Assembly: GCA_963921195.1 (NCBI GenBank)
Contig: OY992537.1
Coordinates: 60,164,313 to 60,228,312, forward strand
Origin: Pegoplata infirma
Lineage: Eukaryota; Arthropoda; Insecta; Diptera; Anthomyiidae
DNA length: 64,000 bases
Direction: 5' to 3'
Shown: positions 56,027 to 64,000 of the stretch, one piece after another
Numbering within the stretch: position 1 is the first letter of the stretch
Layout: every line of letters begins with the position of its first letter
The notes under the pieces: generated by a model
Told to the model about the DNA's origin: nothing
The model's input: only the letters and a program-made list of their open reading frames with translations
The model's database searches: none
Program-made: the position numbers and the translations under genes

Positions 56027-59000
56027 ATGGACAATATTATTAAATATGAAAACAAAACAATATCGATAACTCCAGAAAACCCTATAAAATTAAACAAAAT
56101 ACAAAAAATTCAAGAAAATTATAAAAAATTTAATATAAAATTAGCGATAACGAATAATAACGCAGCAAAAATTACAACAAATCAAACCATAACTAACGAT
56201 AATACAAATAGAAAACAACAACAGTTTGAAAAACTCAAAGAAAGTGCTAAGAAAGAGTTATCGATAATTGAAAGTGATGATGAAATATTAAAAAATACGC
56301 AAGCGATAACTAATAGTGAAGTAAACAATAAAAAAACGATAACTGATAGGAATGATAAACAAATAAATTTAATTAATCCAAAAGAATTAAATAAACCGAT
56401 AACAAATGCTAAACTTCCCATAACTAAAATACAACAAGCGATAACTAATACTTATAACAGGGAAACGAATCTAAACAAAGGACAACTAGAAAATCATGAC
56501 ACAAAATTATCGATAACTAAGAATTTGAAGGAGGAGAATTTAAACCAACCATCAGCTGATCATTTTCAAGAAAATGCCAACAAAAAGTTATCGATAACAA
56601 ATAAGAACGTAAAGCACAAAAATATTAAATTAAATAATGATATAAAATGTGAAGCGGAAACAGCAAATGAAAACTTATCGATAACTAACGAAAAGAAAAC
56701 TACAATTAAAAGAAATCAACAATATATTGAAAGCAAATCAACGATAACTACAGATACCCTAAATAAAAATTGTTGCAGTGAGGGCAATACAAACAATTGT
56801 AATAAAAAGTTATCGATAACAAACGATAATAAAAGTAAACAAAATGGCGAATGTACAAATGAAATGTTATCGATTGCTAATGATAATATTCCCCAAATCC
56901 GAAAAAATTCTGAAAACTTATCGATAACTGATAACAGCAAACCTGATATAAAAGAAAATTCAATAAAAGTGAGTAAAACTTTAACGATAACTAGCGATAA
57001 TAATATCGTTATACCTACAACTGAAAATTTAATTGAAAACTTATCGATTAATAACAATTACAAGCACAAAGAAAACTTTAAAAACCTAAACACAAAGTTA
57101 TCGACATCTTGCGATAACTACAACGGTAAACCAGAATGTGATACTTTAGTTGAAAACAACTTAACCATAACTGATGATAGTGATAATTTTATTAAAAAGT
57201 TATCGATAAATAGCGATATCTATAAGGATGAGCAGAAGTGTAATAATTCGATTGCACATGAAAATTTTAAAACTAGTAAGAAAAAGTTATCGATAACTAG
57301 CGATAACAGTTACGATATACAAAAAAGTAAAAATATTAATGAAAACTTATCGATAAATAAGAAAAAAACACAAAACAAAGTAATCTCCAAACAAAATTTA
57401 TCGATCACAGACAACAATTCAAAGGAAAATTCATCGATATCACTTAAACATAAAGAAGACAATCAAAATGCTGATAAAACAAACGATAACTTATCGACAA
57501 ATTGTGATAATAAAGTGTTAAATAATGAAACTACAAAAAGTTATAATAAAAAGTTATCGATAACTAAACACAATCAAACAATAAATCAAACATTCAATAA
57601 AAAAACTTGTTCGATAACTAACGATAACACAAATGAAAAATCTCTTAAACGTTTAAGCAACGAAACAACGATAACTGATGGTGTGGAAAAAGTTAGAGAT
57701 GGTATAACTTACGATAACAATCATAATACTAACAAAACTCTATTGGTACCTAAAAATAAACGGGAAACTAAAAAAGATTTTAATTCGATAAAAAATGATA
57801 ACAAGAAATCATTAAACACTTCGAGTACTATGGTAGTAAGTCAACAAAAATCAAACGATATTTTCATGAGAAATAGTAACAATTTAAAGTGCAATATGGA
57901 AAATATAAAGAAAAAACCTAAAAAATCGTTAAAAACTACAGAACAAATAAACGATAACTTATCGATAACTGCAGAAAATTTAAGTGATAGGGAAAAATCG
58001 GTAAATAAGTTATCGATAACAAGTAAAAATGATAATAGTGAATATGAAAAACATATTTTACAAAAAACTATTGATTTTGATGAAGATTTTTGGCAATGCA
58101 ACAATAACGATAACAAACCGATAACATCAAATAGCGAAAGTGAGAATAGTGATAATAAAGTAAATAATAACAATAGTTTAACTAATGGTTATGTTGAGAA
58201 GAAAGAATGTTGTAAATATTGTGAAAATGAAAACGATAATTTATCGATAACACTTAAAGTTTATGCTTCGCGACGAGATAATGACAACGAAAGTATAGAA
58301 AATAAAATCGATAAATTGTCAGTAACTTCAGAATCTTTTAGTGCAATAAAAGATCAAACAATAAATGTGACTAACGATAACTTTTCATTAGAGATGGTAA
58401 ACTATAACGATAACTGTGGTTGCAACAACTTGTTAGAGGTGGTTAACAAAAACGATAACACAACACAAGATTTGTCTGAAGAGCCCCTAATCGATAGCTC
58501 TAACAATTGTTTATGTTTTTGTACAGAGGGAGCCCATAATATGTTATCGATTGCAGAAAATGGTTTCATAATTAATCATGACAATCGTAATGACGCTGAC
58601 GTTGCGGATATTGAAATTAATGAAAATGATTTACCTAATTATTCCCAGAGTTGTATTTATGAGGAGCGTATTATTGATTTTGAAAATTTTCGTATAATCG
58701 AACAAGTTATCGATAATAATTGTGAAGGTAAACATACAGCTACCAACAATATAAAATGTAGCAAAGTAAAGGAATTGAGAAATGCAAAAGAAAATGAGAA
58801 CATGGAGAACAATGACTTAGCTAACGATAATAATTTAATAGTTATCGATAACTCCCTGGTTGGAGCTAGCGATAATTCTCAAACAGTAGGGACGATAGCA
58901 GACCAGCACCAACAGAACACCGATTTTATCTCCTTAAACGCTAATGTTCCCTCCTCTATATATGAAAATCCCGCTTTGAACTTTTCCTGTTCCGAATTGG

Positions 59001-60740
59001 TGGCATTTATTGGTGAAAGTTATCAAGTTTTAGATAATTCTCAGGCTTTATATAAAAACGATAGCCATGTGTCACAAGTTGATTTATCGAAATCTCTAAC
59101 AAAGCCAACACAATTTAAACAAGCTAAAGAATCATCATCATCATCATCGGTCGGTAATTCACCATTTAAACGTTGCAAACGTGGCGCCTACGCGAGTGTT
59201 AGTGTTAATTTAAACCGTTGCGTGGACGATAATAATAATACGCGTCGCTATACCGGTATCAATGCGGCGGAACGTTTAATGCAAAGTTTAAATTGTGATG
59301 TAGCCCGCGAATTGACGACACAATCGTCGCGTAAAGATAAACGTGATATGAAACCGAAAGCTAAAACGTTGGTAAATACAAAAGCTGTTACACCCACCAA
59401 GACTCTACTGAAAGCTTTAAAATCTAAGTTAACACCCTTGGCACCACCATTTCAACCAGCTGCTATAAAAGCTAAATTAGCCGGCAACAACTCTTTAACA
59501 GTTATGGATAATAATGTGGCTTCCACTTCGTCTAACCCGGCTGGTACTTTGGTAAATTATGAACAAACTACGGTATACTATCAGCATCATCAGCAGCAAC
59601 AACAACTTCAGCAACAATTATTGATGCCTATAACAACAGCAGCAACAAATAATTTGTTACATTCTTTAAATTTACTGCCACTTACGGCTTCACAACAGCA
59701 ACAACAGGTGTCATCACCCTCACAACAACAACAACAGCAGCAACAATTATTTATGCCACATCCTCATCATCAATTGCTACATCAACAACAACATACTTTA
59801 CAAACCCATAATCCACAACATCATCATCATCAACAACATTGTGCTCAAAATATTTTGGCTATGTCTGCTGCTGCTGCAGCTTCTATGGGTCAGGGTTTGC
59901 CTCATATACACCTGCCACCTACGGCAGCTACAACAAATAATGGTAATTTATCATCAGCAACAGCTGTTATAAATGTGGCTACAACCAACCCAGCTACACA
60001 TCAATTGTTGCCGATACATTTAATATCTGCGGTTGGTGGTGGTGGTGTTGGTGGTTTAACATCCTGGCCTTTATTAGAGCCTACATCTGCCCCAGCACAT
60101 CATAATACTTCAACACCACCCATTTATATGGATATAAATGGTGAATTACGTTCTGTATGTCCAGCTCATGGTCCACCACCACCACCCCAATCTCAAACAC
60201 AGCCACCATCGCAAGTATCAGCTTTAACTGTTACAACACCCATGGCGCCTATAACAAATCAAACAGCCACAAATTCTACACTACATTCGAATTCTTCTTC
60301 TTCTTCTACGGGAATATTGCCACAAAATTCTATATGCCTAAATTCTTCTCAATATCCTTTAACTGTAACAGCTCAATATCATCTGCACCAACAGCAACCA
60401 CCACATTCTCAACTTCTACGTACTTCTCAACAACAGCACCAACAACAGCAGCAACAACTTCATCATCAGCAGCAACAACAACTTCATCACCAGCATTTGC
60501 AACATCATCATCAACAGCAGCCTACTTTGGCAAATTCACAAAATTCTCCTTTACGCATAAAATCAAATTCAACTGTTAGTGCTGCTTCAACAAATAATGT
60601 CGGCTCTTCTCCGCTAACAGCAGCCACATCGTCCTCTTCAGCTGTGACTACTGGTGCTGCTCCTCCTCGTGTTGTATTACAATTGGATGCTGGTATTTCA
60701 TTGCCTCTACAAATAGCTGGCAAACGCAAAATATTTCGAG
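56027..60740 (+). CDS. Large Q/H- and N-rich predicted nuclear protein, first coding exon (partial)
   Basis: Encodes 1571 residues plus one base of a split Gly codon, ending at a strong donor (TTTCGAG|GTGAGT); the C-terminus lies in later exons outside the window. I do not recognise the family. Residues 1-~940 are Asn/Lys/Thr-rich and studded with K/N-L-S-I-T and S/N-D-N words, all encoded by variants of TTATCGATAAC. Residues ~1040-1150 are more ordinary, with a basic segment near 1100 (SSRKDKRDMKPKAK), a possible nuclear signal. Gln/His runs lie at ~1185, ~1234-1270 and ~1463-1498, an Ala run at ~1280, a Pro run at ~1383 and a Ser-rich tail. A 4.7-kb open frame in AT-rich DNA with graded composition supports real coding. 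A transcription or RNA regulator is likely but unproven. Confidence 0.8.
56060..58885 (+). repeat. TTATCGATAAC / CGATAAC motif cluster within coding sequence
   Basis: Eleven LSIT tetrapeptides occur; ten are encoded by exactly TTA TCG ATA AC(N) and one by TTATCGATCAC. Near-variants give LSII, LSIA and LSIN. The same palindrome read one frame over gives VIDN (near 58705 and 58845), and the half-site CGATAAC gives D-N or S/T-I-T dozens more times. The spacing is irregular, 20 to 150 bp, unlike the compact tandem array at 37740-44110, and the array's second palindrome (TTTCTATAGAAA) is absent. Confidence 0.85.
59570..60525 (+). repeat. CAG/CAA and CAT/CAC trinucleotide runs
   Basis: Mixed CAA/CAG and CAT/CAC codons encode Gln/His tracts at 59580-59620, 59690-59850 and 60370-60525. 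Codon mixing interrupts the pure repeats. Such runs are common in fly transcription regulators. The +1 frame over 60157-60579 is open only because of these runs and is not a gene. Confidence 0.85.
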
Positions 60741-60750
60741 GTGAGTGTAC
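60741..60750 (+). other. Splice donor ending the coding exon
   Basis: CGAG|GTGAGTGTAC is a near-consensus donor. It splits a codon after its first base (phase 1). Read-through beyond it soon stops at 60814, so residues after AGKRKIFRG in the unspliced frame are intronic. Confidence 0.75.
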
Positions 60751-61097
60751 TTTTTATTACAATTTTCTTTGTTGTACCCTATCACTATTCTTAATAATGG
60801 GGAAGTATTTTTAGTTTTAGTGTATCGTTTGGTACATTTTAAATTTGGTACTTTAAGTCTGGTACCTTAAAATTAAACTTTATTATGAAATTAAGATACC
60901 TTGAGAAACCCGCTATTATTGGTCTTCATAGACATTTTTCATTTACTTCTGAAATTTTTATATCTTGATAACTTACTGTGACGTTGAGTTGAGGGTGGAT
61001 TGTACATTGTGGCAAGATTTAAAAAAGTCCATTATACCATACTTTAGAAAGGAGATTAGTAAAGGATGAGAAAAAGTCGTAGGAAATCGAAAAGTGT
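60751..61097 (+). other. Start of the next intron, no feature seen
   Basis: AT-rich intronic sequence with short GGTACCTTAA / GGTACTTTAAG palindromic words near 60830-60880; nothing else recognisable before the LINE fragments. Confidence 0.5.
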
Positions 61098-61660
61098 TTA
61101 GGTTAGGTTAGGTTAGGTTAGAGGTGGCGGAGTCAAAGACTCCTCACATAGACCGGATGGTCCATAGCGAAACCACAATAATTCCTCAGCGACGCTGATA
61201 GAACGCGTTTGTCCTCATCGCGAATTGTACTATTTGCCTTAGGTCGACATTCGAAACGGTTTCCAAGCTCTCGAAGTCATGTCTGCCTAAAATGTGCAGT
61301 CGGGTTCTGGCCAAAGCAGGACATTGGCAAAGAATATGTTCGACCGTTTCTTCAGTGTTAGGTTCATCGCACCTTCTACAGCTTGCATCAGAAATAAGTC
61401 CCATCTTCTTTCTATGATAACCTATTAGGCAGTGCCCGGTGATCACTCCAGTAAGTACACGGCAGTTCCATCTAGTGAGTGAGAGTAAGTATTCAGTTTT
61501 TCTTAGATTGTAGCATGCCCACAATCTTTTACTGATCGCACTCGTCGTTAGCTCTCTCCACTTTCTATTAGCCATTGCAGTGTTTTGAATGTCGCGTAGT
61601 GATCTAAAGTGCTGGATTGGTGGATCAATATGCACAGAAATACCAATACCATCAGCACCT
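61098..61660 (-). pseudogene. 3' end of an RNase-H-bearing LINE, copy A
   Basis: On the minus strand the open stretch 61635-61186 encodes the C-terminal part of a LINE ORF2. It has RLWACYNLRKTEYLL, LTGVITGHCLIGYH and a Cys/His knuckle-like CRRCDEPNTEETVEHILCQC, which is the standard tail after RNase H in such elements; it ends NAFYQRR-stop. The 3' UTR (61122-61185) shares GGTCCATAGCGA.ACCACA with copy C. The terminus on the + strand is a (GGTTA)n run at 61098-61121. The 5' part is missing, so it is a truncated insertion in the gene's intron. Confidence 0.85.
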
Positions 61661-61689
61661 TGTTTCGCGAGCTCGAAAAGTGTTTACTC

Positions 61690-61975
61690 AGATGCTTTCA
61701 CAAACCTGAGAAAGTCAGACAAGGAAGTGCATGGATCATGTTCGTTGAGAGAATATCAAAAACCATCATATTATACTATTGAGATCGATGACAACAGCAG
61801 ACATAGCGTTCTGTTGTATTCTCATCCACAAGACAAGCTGCACACAGAGGGTCTGATAAGATACATAGCCTTGTCATATGACGAGCACTGGCATTTTGTC
61901 CCGTAATCAGGCCACTAAGTCTACGACAGTCTCTTCTACTCAGACTAGGTAAATGGTTTGCCACTCTCTTGTTAT
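61690..61975 (-). pseudogene. LINE C-terminal fragment, duplicate 1
   Basis: Minus-strand translation gives SRRDCRRLSGLITGQNASAR, LCILSDPLCAACLVDENTTE: the same Cys/His tail domain as copy A but from another subfamily. It closely matches 62034-62310 in direct orientation. No intact frame. Confidence 0.75.
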
Positions 61976-62033
61976 TTTTCTAGAAACGAGATTGTAAGGA
62001 AAGTGAAAATTGCGTGCTCAGAATTTCTCAGTT

Positions 62034-62310
62034 GCTTTCACAAACCTGAGTAAGTCAGACAAGGAAGTCAATGGATCATGTCCGTTGAGAGAATATCAAA
62101 AACCATTAAAAGATTCGGATAATCCGCAGTCTACTCTTGAGATCGATGACAACAACAGACGTAGTGTTTTGTTGTATTCTCATCCTCAAGACAACCTGTA
62201 CACAAAGGGTCTGACAAATGACCTAATCTTGTCAAATGACGAGCACTGGCATTTTGTCCCGCAATCAGGCCACTAAGTCTACGACAGTCAATTCCACTCA
62301 GGCTAAGTAG
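62034..62310 (-). pseudogene. LINE C-terminal fragment, duplicate 2
   Basis: A direct repeat of 61690-61950 (shared + strand words CTTTCACAAACCTGAG, AAGTCAGACAAGGAAGT, GACGAGCACTGGCATTTTGT), with a ~25-bp insertion relative to it. Minus-strand peptide ends LCTGCLEDENTTKHYVCCC. Degenerate. Confidence 0.75.
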
Positions 62311-63540
62311 GGTAAGGTTAGGTTCTAAGTGGCTGCTGAAATTTAACGTCAACACACGTTGACTCTGAGGTCCACTGTGATACCACGGGACTATAATAGG
62401 TTTCTCTACTAGTACCTGTCGTAAAACAAATTTGAGCTTCTTATCAAACTTCTTAGAAATTGAATTTTGACATCCGACAAATCAGAAAGATCGTGCAGCA
62501 TTCTAGATCCCAGTGAAGCAAGTCCCTGACCCGAAAGTGCCGGGCAATGGCAGATGAAGTGTTCGATAGTTTCCAACTCTTTTTCATATATGCAACTCCG
62601 GAAAAAATCATTTGACGGCACATTTCAGACAGTCTCCGGTAATTATAGGAACCATCGACGAAATCTCTCCTCTTGGAAGTGATATCAGCTCACTTGTGCG
62701 CTTCTGATTAAGAGAAGGCCAAATCTGTCGTGTTGTCTCACACGTACATCCATTGTCTATCTTTGATTAGTCTCCGTCGCGTTGGCTTGCAAGTTTCTAG
62801 AGGCATACAAACACAATCCAATTCGGTTGGAACCTGTAATGTAGTTCCCAGTCTTGCAAGGTCATCGGCTTTGCGATTCCCGGGAATATCTCTGTGCTCT
62901 GGGACCCATATGAGTCGTATGTCAAACTGCTTGGTCATCTCATTTAAAGGCGTGCAGCAGTTAAGGGCAGATCTTGATTTCAAAAATATTTACTTCAGAG
63001 ACTTGACCGTGGCTTGACTGTCAGAATAGATGTTGACTGCAGTTGTAGACAAAACATTGCAGCTCAACCAGTCAGCCACTTCCTTTATTGCCAGCATCTC
63101 AGCCTGGTAAACACTGCAATGACCCAACAATCTTCGAGTCAGGCGCAACCCAAGATCCTCCGAATAGACTCCAAAGCCACTTGTTCGTGCAGCCTAGATC
63201 CATCTGTGTAAAAATTGATGGTGGCTCCACTACCCGGAATGCCCCTTATCAAAGACTCCCTGGATGGTATCATAGTGGTATCATAGTGGCGCTAAAACAG
63301 GCTCATAGAGGGAGCACAGTCCACATTTTGTGGTATTGTTATCTTTTTTAAGATCACGCTATGGCCACAATCGCTGATCCTCCATTGCAGTGTTCTATTA
63401 AGTCGAAGTGCCGACGTAGACGCATACATTCTACCCAATATGCCCAATGGTATTAGGTGAAGAAGGATTTCTAATGCAGCCGTAGATGTAGTCCGAAGAG
63501 CACCAGTGATGTAAACCGACGCCATTATCTATACCTTCGT
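62309..63540 (-). pseudogene. 3' part of an RNase-H-bearing LINE, copy B
   Basis: Reading down from 63540 on the minus strand: end of reverse transcriptase (YITGALRTTSTAALEILLHL), then RNase H with D in YTDGSR (~63210), E in YQAEMLAI (~63095), D in IYSDSQATVK (~63020) and the last D in GNRKADDLARL (~62880), then the tail IEHFICHCPAL and stop near 62409. A one-base deletion near 63172 and an in-frame stop near 62990 break it, so it is dead. The + strand left end is a short GGTTA run (62311-62325). Confidence 0.85.
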
Positions 63541-63765
63541 GATAAAGAAACAGTTCGCTTTTGTTTCTAAATCACGCACCAGATTCAAAAATGATTCCAT
63601 ACAGCACAATTGGACGCACCACCGCTAAATAAATCTAATGAACTGAGACTAAGTAAATAGTTTGTCACACTCTTGTCAAGTTTTATTATAAAGCATGTAT
63701 TATTCTTGAAAGTCAACTTATTTGACCATCTTTCTATGCAAAATTGATTTTTTGTTAGAGTTAGT

Positions 63766-64000
63766 CTAGGTTAGGTTAGGGTGGCGGTGTACGATTTACA
63801 CCTCGCATAGACCTTTTGGTCCATAGCGATACCACAAAACTTTTCTATTTTTTTAGGTAGCGGCCCAAGTTAAACACGTTCAAAGTCATTGCGAATCTCT
63901 TTAATATTTTAAGATCCATTCGAGTTATATCCTCCAAAGTATTAAAGCTTATCTGACCAGTAATCGATCGGCGACTTCTTGCCACCGCTGGACAGTGACA
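63766..64000 (-). pseudogene. 3' end of an RNase-H-bearing LINE, copy C (runs off the window)
   Basis: A GGTTA tail at 63766-63781 is followed by a 3' UTR (GGTCCATAGCGATACCACA) homologous to copy A. The minus-strand frame from the window edge down to ~63855 reads CHCPAVARSRRSITG... and ends in a stop. It is the C-terminal tail of the LINE ORF2. Confidence 0.8.

Noticed and set aside
56182..58173. Antisense hydrophobic open frames opposite the large exon
   Set aside because: Complement of Asn/Lys-rich codons gives Leu/Phe/Ile-rich frames; no start context or motif.
60157..60579. Overlapping 140-codon frame in the Q/H-rich region
   Set aside because: A shadow frame kept open by the CAA/CAT trinucleotide runs.
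60741..60814. C-terminal extension of the large protein to the stop at 60814
   Set aside because: A strong GTGAGT donor at 60741 ends the exon, and the added residues are hydrophobic intron-like sequence.
61098..61121. Telomere repeat (TTAGG)n
   Set aside because: Only a few units, immediately adjacent to a LINE 3' UTR and repeated at two other LINE ends, so it is a LINE tail.

Overview
The window reads as AT-rich nuclear DNA from a higher (brachyceran) fly, probably a calyptrate such as a blowfly. This is inferred from the kinds of transposons, the GT-AG splice signals, the CAA/CAG-rich exon and the LINE families with GGTTA tails; no species marker is present. Almost everything is non-coding or transposon-derived. 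The only candidate host gene is on the + strand: a large exon at 55717-60740 encoding at least 1571 residues of a Q/H-rich, low-complexity, probably nuclear protein that I do not recognise. It ends at a clean splice donor. Three upstream segments (26742-27091, 37401-37734, 49508-49901) look like non-coding 5' exons, so roughly the first 55 kb may be promoter-distal exons and introns of this gene, and 60741-64000 is its next intron.

Layout. 1-1630: transposon remnants. 1631-8716: a Helitron-like element (minus orientation) interrupted by an intact, very young Ty3/Gypsy LTR retrotransposon (1727-6947). 8748-9845: a long-inverted-repeat (foldback) element. 9850-24740: one old tandem-repeat field, broken by a nest (12749-20661) that holds a second Helitron-like element full of ~135-bp repeats (13438-19410) and a second foldback element (19414-20640), and by a hAT-like element (21202-23244). 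25107-26320 and 27225-27805: two more foldback elements. 28080-29602: a LINE fragment split by a piggyBac-like MITE. 29780-31620: ~267-bp tandem repeats rich in ATGC. 32140-35690: a foldback element containing a TA-flanked element (itself holding two hAT-like MITEs) and a Tourist-like MITE. 35693-36300: a MITE with a tRNA-like segment.

37740-44110 and 48745-49450 form a tandem array whose ~47-bp unit is two alternating palindromes, one being GTTATCGATATATCGATAAC. It is interrupted by a MITE and by a full-length, intact CR1/Jockey-type LINE (about 44120-48741). 49950-55490 holds T-rich repeats, MITEs and a fresh 615-bp tandem duplication. After the coding exon, 61098-64000 holds several minus-strand 3' ends of RNase-H-bearing LINEs with (GGTTA)n tails.

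The most unusual signal links the array to the gene. The palindrome TTATCGATAAC, or its half CGATAAC, recurs dozens of times in the 5' UTR and the first ~940 codons of the coding exon. It is read in two different frames (giving S/T-I-T or D-N), which points to a DNA-level motif inside coding sequence. Its core TATCGATA matches the insect DRE/BEAF-32-type site.
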